Below are positions 42,328 through 50,274 of a stretch of DNA of 64,000 bases, one piece after another. The notes beneath the pieces were generated by a model. It saw only the letters and a list, made by a program, of their open reading frames with translations, had not been told where the DNA came from and ran no database searches. The stretch spans positions 62,001-126,000 of the forward strand of contig NZ_FMZB01000005.1 of assembly GCF_900101385.1 (NCBI RefSeq), in the 5' to 3' direction. Source of the stretch: Terribacillus halophilus (lineage in GTDB: Bacteria > Bacillota > Bacilli > Bacillales > Amphibacillaceae). The first letter of the stretch is position 1; each line of letters opens with the position of its first letter. Made by a program: the position numbers and the translations under genes.

Positions 42328-42906
42328 ATGCGGGAAAGAATCTTGGAAGCAACTATTCAATTATTAAAGACAAGAGGTCTGTCATTTACAGTTTCAGAGT
42401 TGACCCAAAGTTTAGGCACGAGTAAACGAACCATCTATCAATATTACGACTCAAAAGCTGGCTTAATCGAAGAGATTGTCAACCAGTTGATGCAGCAAAT
42501 AAAACAAATGGAAAAAGCAATCATAATGGACAATACATTACAAGTAGGCGAAAAACTGCGCCAGCTGCTGGTCTTGCTGCCAACAAGCTATGGTCTTCTG
42601 GACATGCGCTTGTTACATGATTTAAAACGAAATTATTATGAACAGTGGCTAATACTGGATAAATTCATAAAAGAGGAATGGGGAGCTGTCAGTGATATAA
42701 TTGATGAAGGTGTGAAGGAAGGGAAGCTCCGCCCGGTTCAAACAGAGATCCTGATTGATGTATACATAGGTGCTATAAATGGGATATATGCGAAGAATGA
42801 AATACAGACGGGCCAGATGAGTATTCAGGAGAATTTGAATGAAATAGTGGATATCCTCCTTTTTGGTGTCTTATCCGAAGCAGGCAAAAAGGATATCGAA
42901 CAATGA
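42328..42906 (+). CDS. TetR/AcrR-family transcriptional regulator
   Basis: 192 residues from ATG 42328 (MRERILEATIQ) with AAAGGAG upstream; a longer frame to 42295 lacks a site. Helix-turn-helix: LSFTVSELTQSLGTSKRTIY then QYYDSKAGLIEEIV. The C-terminal ligand domain is unlike well-known subfamilies. The next gene, a YvaD-like membrane protein, overlaps it by 4 bases, indicating a regulator-target pair like B. subtilis yvaD and neighbours. Confidence 0.9.
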   Translation: MRERILEATIQLLKTRGLSFTVSELTQSLGTSKRTIYQYYDSKAGLIEEIVNQLMQQIKQMEKAIIMDNTLQVGEKLRQLLVLLPTSYGLLDMRLLHDLKRNYYEQWLILDKFIKEEWGAVSDIIDEGVKEGKLRPVQTEILIDVYIGAINGIYAKNEIQTGQMSIQENLNEIVDILLFGVLSEAGKKDIEQ

Positions 42907-43304
42907 AGTATATGAGGCCGTTCTTCCTTGTAACCGATATTGGATTCATCGTTTATTGGATTGTGACGTATTTACATGTCATACCGAAAAGCTGGGCATT
43001 TAAGGATTACGATGACCCAATGACGATTGCCTGGAACTGGTCGTTCCTGCCACTTGATATCCTCATTTCTATTACTGGACTGTACAGCTTATATTTGTAT
43101 AGGAAAAATGCAGGACAATGGAGAATGGTGGCACTCATATCATTGGTGCTTACCTTTTGTTCTGGGCTACAAGCTATTGCATACTGGTCTTTTATCAGAG
43201 ACTTTGACCCTGCATGGTGGATTATGAATCTGTATTTATTGATTTATCCACTAATTTTTATTTATATGTTGGTGAAAGAATCGGGAAAAGAGGTATCAGC
43301 ATGA
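42903..43304 (+). CDS. yvaD: YvaD-like four-helix membrane protein (DUF5360)
   Basis: 133 residues with four predicted membrane helices. MRPFFLVTDIGFIVYWIVT, AWNWSFLPLDILISITGL, LVLTFCSGLQAIAYWSF and AWWIMNLYLLIYPLIF match the pattern I recall for B. subtilis YvaD/DUF5360. Function unknown. ATG 42903 overlaps the tetR stop by 4 bases (ATGA), so both are translated from one message. Confidence 0.8.
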   Translation: MKYMRPFFLVTDIGFIVYWIVTYLHVIPKSWAFKDYDDPMTIAWNWSFLPLDILISITGLYSLYLYRKNAGQWRMVALISLVLTFCSGLQAIAYWSFIRDFDPAWWIMNLYLLIYPLIFIYMLVKESGKEVSA

Positions 43305-43364
43305 CGACATAGGATTTTGCGAGACATAACTCGTTTATCTAAATATAAAAATATTCAAAAAGTA

Positions 43365-43393
43365 TTGACTTTATTTTTTACATAATTTATATT
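43365..43393 (+). promoter_or_regulatory. sigma-A promoter of the S-box transcript
   Basis: TTGACT - 17 bases - TATATT, about 20 bases before the riboswitch. Confidence 0.75.
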
Positions 43394-43413
43394 TCAACTA
43401 ACAATTAAATTAA

Positions 43414-43514
43414 CTTATCAAGAGAGGTGGAGGGACTGGCCCAATGATACCTCGGCAGCAGACTTTTATAAAGCACTGTGCCAAATCCAGCAAGCGTATG
43501 CTTGGAAGATAAGG
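43414..43514 (+). ncRNA. SAM-I (S-box) riboswitch
   Basis: CTTATC-AAGAGAGGTGGAGGGACTGG, continued by CCCAATGATACCTCGGCAGC, then GTGCCAAATCCAGC and closing GATAAG (43508-43513) are the conserved S-box blocks in order. P1 is CTTATC/GATAAG. SAM binding terminates transcription, so the downstream gene is expressed when methionine/SAM is scarce. Confidence 0.96.
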
Positions 43515-43540
43515 GGAGTATGATAAATGACCGGTTTCTA

Positions 43541-43572
43541 AACCTCTTCTTATTTAAGGAGAGGTTTTTTTA
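43541..43572 (+). terminator. S-box expression-platform terminator
   Basis: AACCTCTTCT / AAGGAGAGGTT stem followed by six T and TATG. Confidence 0.85.
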
Positions 43573-43673
43573 TGTAGCTAAGTTCTTATCATATCGCGTT
43601 ACCTCTTGGGACTGTCAAAAAGCGTTAGATTTTCGAATGGACCTTTTGAATAAAAATGGAGAGGAAGATTAAA

Positions 43674-44861
43674 ATGGGAACAATTACTGCAAATGAATCA
43701 ACAAAGTATTTGAAAATTGCATCTATACTTGCTCAAGAATTCGCAAAGGACGCAGCAGAACGTGACAAGGCTGGCGGTACAGCTAAGAAACAACGAGATG
43801 CTTTAAGAGAAAGTGGACTATTGAACCTTCTTATTCCTAAAGAATATGGCGGTGAAGGGCAGCCTTGGTCACTTGTTCTTAGAATTGTTCGGGAATTGGC
43901 AAAAGCTGATGCAGCTCTTGGTCATCTATATGGTTACCATGCCTTTCAAACTGTTTTGCCGCATATCGCTGGTACAACGAAACAAAAGGAGTATTTTTAT
44001 ACGCAATCAGCAAAAAACAACTGGTTCTGGGGAAACTCGTCCAATCCAATCGAACCTAGTTTGATTGGAAAAAGTCATGGTGACGGTTTTATTGTAAATG
44101 GACATAATACGTTTAGCACAGGTGCTAAGGATTCAGATTGTTTGGCTATCACATGGTATGACAATCCAGAAAAAACAACTTTCTATCTTGGTATTATCCC
44201 GACTTCCAGGGATGGAATCACCATTAATGATGATTGGGATGGAATGGGGCAAAGGCAAACGGACAGCGGATCGGTTACGTTTGAAAATGTTGTGGTGGAA
44301 GCGGATGAAGTGATTGATTTTACGGAATCCAAAGGAACCCCTTTAGCTACTTTTGATGCTATCTTATCGCAAATTGTTTTGGCGAACGTTTTTGTTGGTT
44401 CTGCTGAGGGAGCATTGGAAGAAGCGAGGAGATACACGATTGAAAAATCACGGCCTTGGTATCTTACAGACTATGAAAAAGCAATTGATGATCCATTTGT
44501 GCAGCGTAGTTACGGGGACTTTTGGATTGATATTCAGGCAGCCGTTCAGTTAGTGGAAAAAGCCGGTAGAAAGGTAGATGAGGCTTGGGGGCAAGATCGT
44601 TCACTTACAGAGGAGGAACGAGGGGAAACCGCTCTTTTAACGGGAGCGGCAAATGCCTTTGGCACCAAGGTTGCCTTGAATGTAACGAGCAATATCTTTC
44701 AGGTGATGGGTGCCCGTTCAGCTACGAGGAAAAATAACTTTGACCGATTTTGGAGAAATGTCCGCACCCATTCCCTTCATAATCCGATCGAATATAAACG
44801 GAAAAATATTGGCCATTGGGTGTTGACTGGGGAGTATCCGAATCCTACTGTATATTCATAA
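43674..44861 (+). CDS. acyl-CoA dehydrogenase-like flavoprotein (SfnB/DszC-like), S-box controlled
   Basis: 395 residues from ATG 43674 (MGTITANES), chosen over an in-frame start at 43656 because GGAGAGG lies just upstream of it. Acyl-CoA dehydrogenase fold: N-terminal helices with LLIPKEYGGEGQPW, middle beta domain DGFIVNGHNTFSTGA, C-terminal helices with VMGARSATRKNNFDRFWRNV then RTHSLHNP. The His-rich TH-LHNP ending and lack of the usual catalytic Glu context resemble SfnB and dibenzothiophene monooxygenase-type enzymes that oxidise organosulfur compounds using FMNH2. Control by a SAM riboswitch supports sulfur acquisition. No flavin reductase or transporter partner follows. Confidence 0.85.
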   Translation: MGTITANESTKYLKIASILAQEFAKDAAERDKAGGTAKKQRDALRESGLLNLLIPKEYGGEGQPWSLVLRIVRELAKADAALGHLYGYHAFQTVLPHIAGTTKQKEYFYTQSAKNNWFWGNSSNPIEPSLIGKSHGDGFIVNGHNTFSTGAKDSDCLAITWYDNPEKTTFYLGIIPTSRDGITINDDWDGMGQRQTDSGSVTFENVVVEADEVIDFTESKGTPLATFDAILSQIVLANVFVGSAEGALEEARRYTIEKSRPWYLTDYEKAIDDPFVQRSYGDFWIDIQAAVQLVEKAGRKVDEAWGQDRSLTEEERGETALLTGAANAFGTKVALNVTSNIFQVMGARSATRKNNFDRFWRNVRTHSLHNPIEYKRKNIGHWVLTGEYPNPTVYS

Positions 44862-45012
44862 AAGTACCAGGTGGAGGATATCACCGATGTCCGATTCGCT
44901 GCCGGAAGCTTGTCCAAGTACAGGACTCACTCGGGGTGCGGCAGCCTTATGTCGGTTCGGTGCACTACGGCAATAGTCCGAATACGTTTGATTCATCTTG
45001 GTTGCATATCAG
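44862..45012 (+). other. 151-bp spacer, possible tail of a deleted operon gene
   Basis: A frame from 44871 (a GTG/ATG-less VEDITDVRFAAGSLSKYRT-like reading) and another frame (VPGGGYHRC...) look protein-like but neither has a clear start and both run into repeat copy 2. It could be the remnant of the next sulfur gene; not identified. Confidence 0.3.
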
Positions 45013-45082
45013 TCAGGTACTATAGTAACACTCATTATGGTAAAAAATGGACTTTTGTTATATATGGGCTTTTTTCGACCTC

Positions 45083-45090
45083 TGATATAA
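45083..45090 (+). promoter_or_regulatory. extended -10 promoter of toxin copy 2
   Basis: TGATATAAT, identical to copy 1. Confidence 0.6.
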
Positions 45091-45164
45091 TGATAGGACA
45101 ATAGCATAGGTGACTCAAGGGTGGTTGGCGCATTACTCTTTCCTTTATGGAGGGTGGTGTAGCG

Positions 45165-45251
45165 GATGACGGTGGCAGAGGCGTTGAAGCTGATGATCGG
45201 ATTTGGAACGTTGATTGTTGCGATCTTGTCGGAAAACAACCGGAAAAAATA
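45165..45251 (+). CDS. 28-residue holin-like type I toxin, copy 2
   Basis: ATG 45165 behind GGAGGGTGGTG encodes MTVAEALKLMIGFGTLIVAI followed by LSENNRKK. Same length, membrane helix and basic tail as copy 1, with Lys at position 8 and Asn/Arg near the end. The UTRs are conserved, including the 5'-3' complementary segment (45111-45125 with 45250-45264). As both ORFs remain intact with conserved signals, both copies are probably functional. Confidence 0.88.
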
Positions 45252-45380
45252 ACCACCCTTGAGTCGGCAGCTCGAGAAGGGTGGTTAGGTTATCTCTTTT
45301 TCGCGCAAATCCCCTAGGGAATCATGCTATTTCTGGACAGACCGATTGGTGTTGGCAGCACCGGGCGGTCTTTTTCTGTG
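45243..45380 (-). ncRNA. predicted antisense antitoxin RNA, copy 2
   Basis: Minus-strand TATAAT (complement at 45387-45392) and a minus-strand terminator formed by AACCACCCTT / AAGGGTGGTT (45285-45250) followed by a T-run (complement of 45243-45248). Sequence is almost the same as antitoxin 1, so cross-silencing is possible. Confidence 0.65.
45338..45375 (+). terminator. terminator of toxin mRNA copy 2
   Basis: Same AGACCG...CGGTCTTTTT hairpin as in copy 1. Confidence 0.75.
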
Positions 45381-45452
45381 CACAAGTATTATAGTAGCTC
45401 AGATGGAAGGTATTGTCATGTGACAATGGGAGGAGTTCTGGTGGAATTTCAA

Positions 45453-47162
45453 TCATTCGTCCATCTTTATGAGCAAGTGGTTGTACTTCGTTTGATCCTC
45501 CGTTGTTTCATTCCAGCTTTCTGCGTATATTTTTAAAACTTTTCCGCCAGTGATTTCCAGGATGGCTTTCATATTTTCCGCTTCATTCGTCAGCAGGACA
45601 TAGGAAATTGGAAGTCCTTGATAAGGCTGTATCTCTTTTGTTATAGTTGCGCCTTTCAAAGCATCCACAAGGGGATCTGCTCCATTCTCTTGGAGTCGGG
45701 CAGCCAGATCTTCCCCGATGACTCCGCCAGCGTCGGTTCCATTCACCAATTCCAAGAATTGTTCTGCTGTATCCATACTACCCTGAGTAGTTGTTTCCAA
45801 TCGTTCTGCTTGTTGTTCTTCCTTCATTTCAGCATGATGCTCCGTTATGGATGCTTGTAGTTCGTGATCAACTGGTACAGCATTCATCTTGGTTTCCCAC
45901 ATGGGATAAAATTTAACGATGATATAAGCAGCCATTATGGCCCCGATCAAAAGGGAAGCAGGCAGGCGGCGATATTCCTTGATCTCTTTATAAGGTACTG
46001 GCTGAGTTGATGCGGGTACATGTGCGGCATGTTCTTTTTCTTGTGCACGACGGTTTTTGACTGCCGTAATATCTGCTTCCTGCCACATGCTTTGCAATTG
46101 CTTTTCCAACTCTTCCTCGGATAAAGTTTTTGCTTTCTGCTGGCTAGCCCTCGGTTGGATCGTTGCTTGCAGTTCGCTGATTGCTTCCTGTTGATTCTGG
46201 ACTGCCTTATCCATCATTCGGTTCTCTTCTGTAGCGGTAATCCCACTCTTCAAAACTTCTGACTTAGCAAGCTTGCGACCAATAAACAATGAAATAGTCC
46301 ATACGCCAATAATCCCAAGAGCATAGGGCCCAAACAAAAGAAACAAAATGATGCTCTCCAGAAGCATGACGAAATAACGATAGTATTTGAGTTGTATTTT
46401 CTTTCCGAACAATGTCTGCAGCCAGCCAGCCGGAACAATGAACAGGATGTCTGCAATATGGAACATTGTTCGTGTGAATGGATTCCTTGTCTGAATAATA
46501 TTAAAATAAGACTCTCGAACCTCCGGCTGTGCCGGAGCAAGCCGAATAGCATGTTCAATCAGCTGGAGTGCTTTTTTATATTTTTTGCGGCTGTAGGCAA
46601 TATCAGCAAAAAACTTCAGGTTAAGCCAGTCTTCAGGATCCGCTTGCAAGGAGAGCCGTTCATATTTCTCTGCTTCTTTTTCTCGGTTCAGGTTATTAAG
46701 CAGGATGCTCAACTCAGCTGAAAAATCTGCTTCTTGCGGGGCTAGGCGAATTGCTTCTTTATAAGAAGTGATGGCCTCTTCTGTGTCAATGTGTATAAAT
46801 ATTGATGCACGCTCGTAGTGCAGGAAAGGATTATCAGGATAAAGCTGCAAAGATGAGTCGATAACTTCCTTTAAACGTTCTGTAACAAGGTTTGCAATAC
46901 GATGATATGAAATATACGTATCAATTACTTCGAGATTGGTAGGAGCCAAGCTGAATGCATGATTCCAGCACTCGATTGCTTTTTCATTTTGTGAGCTATA
47001 TAAATAATAGATACCTAAGATGAAATGACCCCGGGGAGAAGCTGGGTCCTCCTGAAGAACTTGTTCTGCATACTCTTTAACAGTGTGGGCCCCATATTTA
47101 TTATTATCATTATAAAACTTGATGGCCTCTTCTTTACTGGGTACTAATTGTGACATGGACAT
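45453..47162 (-). CDS. TPR-repeat membrane protein, partner of AAA+ ATPase
   Basis: 569 residues: an N-terminal TPR superhelix (about 1-235; e.g. GHFILGIYYLYSSQNEKAIE, LQLYPDNPFLHYERASIF), and membrane helices at ~250-265, ~280-325 (LESIILFLLFGPYALGIIGV) and ~410-425. A cytosolic acidic linker with Gln/Glu-rich coiled coil lies between them, and a C-terminal ~120-residue domain is probably extracytoplasmic. It follows the AAA+ gene by 6 bp on the same transcript. TPR proteins often recruit substrates, so it may anchor and feed the ATPase. I do not recognise a named family. Confidence 0.75.
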   Translation of the reverse strand: MSMSQLVPSKEEAIKFYNDNNKYGAHTVKEYAEQVLQEDPASPRGHFILGIYYLYSSQNEKAIECWNHAFSLAPTNLEVIDTYISYHRIANLVTERLKEVIDSSLQLYPDNPFLHYERASIFIHIDTEEAITSYKEAIRLAPQEADFSAELSILLNNLNREKEAEKYERLSLQADPEDWLNLKFFADIAYSRKKYKKALQLIEHAIRLAPAQPEVRESYFNIIQTRNPFTRTMFHIADILFIVPAGWLQTLFGKKIQLKYYRYFVMLLESIILFLLFGPYALGIIGVWTISLFIGRKLAKSEVLKSGITATEENRMMDKAVQNQQEAISELQATIQPRASQQKAKTLSEEELEKQLQSMWQEADITAVKNRRAQEKEHAAHVPASTQPVPYKEIKEYRRLPASLLIGAIMAAYIIVKFYPMWETKMNAVPVDHELQASITEHHAEMKEEQQAERLETTTQGSMDTAEQFLELVNGTDAGGVIGEDLAARLQENGADPLVDALKGATITKEIQPYQGLPISYVLLTNEAENMKAILEITGGKVLKIYAESWNETTEDQTKYNHLLIKMDE

Positions 47163-47168
47163 CCTGCC

Positions 47169-48107
47169 TTAATTCACATCGTGCTTGTAGATATAATCAA
47201 GCACATCTTTATATTCTTGATTGGCGTCACTGAATTTCGCATAGCTTTTGGCGGTGTGGAACCATTCCAACGTTGTCGGCTTTCGTCTTTCGAGTGCGTA
47301 CAGTAAATCTTCATTTGTCATCGGCTGAACGGTCCCAGTTTCATAGGATCTTGTAATCGCGGAATCAATGGCATCCTTGACGAGATATTCCAGATCTGCT
47401 CCCGAAAAATGTTCGGTATATTTCGCTGCCAGCTCAAGCTGAAGATCCTCTGTTGGTTTCCCTTTCGTCTTCAATTTCAGAATCGCTTCTCTTTCTTCCT
47501 GTGCTGGAGGTGGAAGAAAGACAAGGGAATCGAAACGGCCAGGGCGACGCAACGCGGGATCCAGATACCAAGGCGTGTTGGTTGCTCCGATGATATAAAC
47601 TCCTTCATTTTTGGATGCCGATCCATCCATCTCCACTAATAGCTGGTTCACCAGTGTCCGGGTATGGTGAGAGATGTGCTGGCGATTTCCGCCAAGTGCG
47701 TCCAGTTCATCGATGAATAGTACACAAGGTGCCTGTCTTCTTGCATCCTCAAACAGCTCGTGCAGGTTTTGTTCGGATTCGCCTAACCACTTGGAAAGGA
47801 TTGCTTGGATATCAAGATGGAAAAAGCGGGCATTGATCTCGCCAGCCACCGTTCTTGCCAAAAAAGTTTTCCCACAGCCTGGAGGTCCATAGAATAGAAG
47901 GCTTCCGCCAATTTTCTTCCCAAATGCTTCAAATATTTCAGGTGACTGAATTGGCACGATAAAGTCTGTTCTGATTTTCTTCTTTACATCCTCCAAGCCG
48001 CCAACGTCATCAAAAGTTTCCAAACGCTTCTCTATTTCCACCATCTTATTTTTTTCGTTATCATACATGATGGTTTTTGTTCTGCCAGGTTTCATCTCGT
48101 GTTCCAT
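47169..48107 (-). CDS. stand-alone AAA+ ATPase (FtsH/CDC48-like core without protease)
   Basis: 312 residues with one AAA module: Walker A FYGPPGCGKTFLARTVAGE (~73-90), pore loop LSKWLGESEQN, Walker B VLFIDELDALGGN, sensor 1 IGATNTPWYLD, arginine fingers RRPGRFDS, then the C-terminal helical lid with YTEHFSGADLEYLV. There is no metalloprotease domain and no N-domain, so it resembles proteasome-ATPase/CDC48-like unfoldases or membrane-protein remodelers. Operonic with the TPR membrane protein, suggesting a membrane-associated remodelling complex. Confidence 0.88.
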   Translation of the reverse strand: MEHEMKPGRTKTIMYDNEKNKMVEIEKRLETFDDVGGLEDVKKKIRTDFIVPIQSPEIFEAFGKKIGGSLLFYGPPGCGKTFLARTVAGEINARFFHLDIQAILSKWLGESEQNLHELFEDARRQAPCVLFIDELDALGGNRQHISHHTRTLVNQLLVEMDGSASKNEGVYIIGATNTPWYLDPALRRPGRFDSLVFLPPPAQEEREAILKLKTKGKPTEDLQLELAAKYTEHFSGADLEYLVKDAIDSAITRSYETGTVQPMTNEDLLYALERRKPTTLEWFHTAKSYAKFSDANQEYKDVLDYIYKHDVN

Positions 48108-48602
48108 ACGGGTCCTCCTCTGTAATGCTAGACATATTTTATCGGAATGTGGGTGTTTTTTCCATGCTCAGCTCGGTAGCAAAAGAGAATTGATACTTCA
48201 GTCACGGGAAAGTCCTGGCGTGCCTGTGAATATTGAAATAGATAATAAACAACAGATAGTTTAAAAGTATTATTTATTTAAGAGAAGGATGAATTACTTG
48301 CAGATGAATAAAAAAGCAAAAATTCAATCGCATGTTAAGAAATGCAATCTCCATCAGCAGTCATCTATGTGTTAATGGATAGGCTATGGATGTTACAGTT
48401 ACGTATAAATTGATATAAGAAGATATAGCTGACAATCAAAGAATCAAAGAAAAAGTGCTGTATTTAGTCAGCCCCGTAATGCCTTAAGCTATCCAGAACG
48501 AAGAGTGAGGCAGGAAGATTAATAAGAAAGTGGAATATTAAACGAAGAGCCTCGAATCCTTTTTGTAAAAAAGGATTCGAGGCTCTGGAAAGGTGATGAC
48601 CG
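48108..48602 (+). other. 495-bp intergenic region with a strong terminator and one tiny ORF candidate
   Basis: AGAGCCTCGAATCCTTTTT / AAAAGGATTCGAGGCTCT (48546-48587) is a long stem; it sits just before the next gene. A frame 48304-48375 behind GAGAAGG encodes MNKKAKIQSHVKKCNLHQQS plus a few residues; too short to be supported. Nothing else recognised. Confidence 0.4.
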
Positions 48603-48914
48603 ATGTCTGTGTTTACCTATGTAGGTCTTGTAGTAGGGATAGGGTTCATATTGAAATTGGGAGTTCTTCGGAAAAGAAATCGTCAGTTGAAAGACAGAGA
48701 GCGATTATCCTACCACAGCATCCAGATAAAAATCGCTTGGATGACAGGCAGCAGCTTATTTCTTTTTGTAGTACTGGCAAAGGTTTTGGGATGGATTCGA
48801 TTAAATGATATTCTGCATGTGCTCCTTGCTTATTTGTTTTTATTTATCGGAGAGTTGATCTATCATTACGTTTATTTTTACAGGATGAAAAAAGCAATAC
48901 AACCTGACTTTTAG
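48603..48914 (+). CDS. small membrane protein of unknown function
   Basis: 103 residues with about three membrane helices: FTYVGLVVGIGFILKLGVL, MTGSSLFLFVVLAKVLGWI and ILHVLLAYLFLFIGELIYHY. A basic loop (RKRNRQLKDRERL) lies after the first. AAAGGTGATG precedes ATG 48603. It is 24 bp upstream of an ATPase gene and may be co-expressed with it. No family recognised. Confidence 0.6.
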   Translation: MSVFTYVGLVVGIGFILKLGVLRKRNRQLKDRERLSYHSIQIKIAWMTGSSLFLFVVLAKVLGWIRLNDILHVLLAYLFLFIGELIYHYVYFYRMKKAIQPDF

Positions 48915-48938
48915 AGTTGGACGAAGGAGCTGAAGTAT

Positions 48939-49655
48939 TTGTTTTTAAAAAGAGTGAAGCTGCTGCGGGACAGCAGCTATCATCAAGATACATATCCTTA
49001 CTCTATCCCGGCAATCCAGCAACTCGACGAACTGGAATTGGCAAAGCCAGTAACTTTCTTTGTTGGTGAAAATGGGAGTGGGAAGTCAACATTGATGGAA
49101 GCAATCGCCGATATATGCGGATTCCATACAGCTGGGGGAGGACGAAATAATACATATGAAGTAGAGGCATCCGAAGCAGCGCTTGCAGATAATATCCGAT
49201 TATCTTGGCTGCCGAAAGTGACGAATGGCTTTTTTCTGCGTGCTGAATCATTCTATCATTTTGCTTCCCATATTGATGAAATTGGATCGTACCATGCCTA
49301 TGGTGGTAAATCGTTGCATCACCAATCCCATGGTGAAGCTTTTCTTTCTTTGTTTCAGAACCGTTTTGGCAAGCGTGCCATCTATCTGCTTGATGAGCCG
49401 GAGGCAGCATTGTCTCCACAGCGGCAGCTGACGTTTCTGCGCATTCTCCGCGATTTGGAAAAAACCAAGCAAGTGCAATTCATCATCGCGACGCACTCGC
49501 CGATCCTCCTGGGATATCCAGGAGCGGACATTCTGCATTTCAGTGAGGAAGGAATACAATCGGTAGGTTACGAAGAGACGGAGCATTATCAGATTACGAA
49601 AGGATTCCTGCATAATCGAGAAGGGTATTTGAAGCATTTGTTTACGGAAGAATAG
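48939..49655 (+). CDS. AAA/ABC-type ATPase (AAA_21-like, YhcR-unrelated)
   Basis: 238 residues from TTG 48939 behind GAAGGAG. Walker A FFVGENGSGKSTLMEAIA (~40-55), a short insert, then AIYLLDEPEAALSPQRQLTF (Walker B with D-loop) and IIATHSPILLGYPGADILHF. The motif order fits AAA_21/SbcC-like predicted ATPases that act without a permease. The typical ABC signature LSGGQ is replaced by SHGEAFLSLFQNR. Role unknown; related proteins occur in DNA-repair or phage-defence contexts, but no nuclease or effector gene is adjacent. Confidence 0.82.
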   Translation: MFLKRVKLLRDSSYHQDTYPYSIPAIQQLDELELAKPVTFFVGENGSGKSTLMEAIADICGFHTAGGGRNNTYEVEASEAALADNIRLSWLPKVTNGFFLRAESFYHFASHIDEIGSYHAYGGKSLHHQSHGEAFLSLFQNRFGKRAIYLLDEPEAALSPQRQLTFLRILRDLEKTKQVQFIIATHSPILLGYPGADILHFSEEGIQSVGYEETEHYQITKGFLHNREGYLKHLFTEE

Positions 49656-49686
49656 CTTTATTTTTGATAGCTTATCTTTTTCAATA

Positions 49687-49716
49687 GACCTTTCTTCAAC
49701 AAGGAAGGTCATTTTT
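49687..49716 (+). terminator. terminator after the ATPase gene
   Basis: GACCTTTCTT / AAGGAAGGTC stem followed by ATTTTTG. Confidence 0.75.
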
Positions 49717-49795
49717 GTGTTTAAGATCGTGTTCTTTTCTGTAACTAATTCCTGTAAAATGAAAAGAAAAATATGGAATATAGGGGATGAGCTAT

Positions 49796-50263
49796 ATGAC
49801 AGTCATGTTCAAAGAAATGAATACGGAAGAAGTGCAGCATTATATTGAATTTGAAATTCTTAACTATGCAGAAAATGTATCTGCTAATCTAGGTATCCCG
49901 AAAGCAGCAGCCCTTAAGGATGCGGAGATCCAGCTTAACAATTCATTGTCAGAAGAGAACAGAAAAAAAGATCAATTCATTGGGCATATATTTTGTGAAG
50001 ATAAGAAAGAGAATGTCGGCATTATCTGGTATAACATCCAGGCAGAACGAGACAGGGCGTTTATCTACCATATTTATATACATGAAGCATTCCGAAAAAT
50101 GGGCTATGCCAGTGCAGCACTGACACATTTAGAAAAAGTGGCAAAGCGTAAAGGCATCGGCAATCTCGCATTGAATGTATTTGTGGCTAACACAGCTGCA
50201 CAGCACTTATATAAACGACTGGGATATGAGACAGCATCGATGGTGAAGACGAAGAAACTGTAA
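49796..50263 (+). CDS. GNAT N-acetyltransferase
   Basis: 155 residues from ATG 49796 (MTVMFKEMN), which has AGGGGA 8 bases upstream; ATG 49787 is an in-frame alternative overlapping that site. The acetyl-CoA loop is IYHIYIHEAFRKMGYASAAL (R-K-M-G-Y-A) and the terminal NLALNVFVANTAAQHLYKRL then GYE is canonical. Substrate unknown. Another GNAT gene starts 11 bp after its stop. Confidence 0.88.
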   Translation: MTVMFKEMNTEEVQHYIEFEILNYAENVSANLGIPKAAALKDAEIQLNNSLSEENRKKDQFIGHIFCEDKKENVGIIWYNIQAERDRAFIYHIYIHEAFRKMGYASAALTHLEKVAKRKGIGNLALNVFVANTAAQHLYKRLGYETASMVKTKKL

Positions 50264-50274
50264 GGAGGCACATT

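Larger units (their letters stand above)
45013..45421 (+). repeat. copy 2 of the ~410-bp type I toxin-antitoxin repeat
   Basis: Same orientation as 41625-42034 and nearly identical from CAGGTACTATAGTAAC to TATTGTCATGTGAC. The main differences are in the upstream segment (45028-45075) and in single bases in the toxin gene. Confidence 0.85.

Noticed and set aside
48298-48375. 24-26 codon frame with GAGAAGG upstream
   Set aside because: Too short with no similarity or membrane/cysteine pattern; mentioned only in the intergenic entry.
48939-49655. Anti-phage defence system
   Set aside because: The ATPase lacks a neighbouring nuclease, reverse transcriptase, NADase or other effector; only housekeeping-type GNAT and DJ-1 genes follow.
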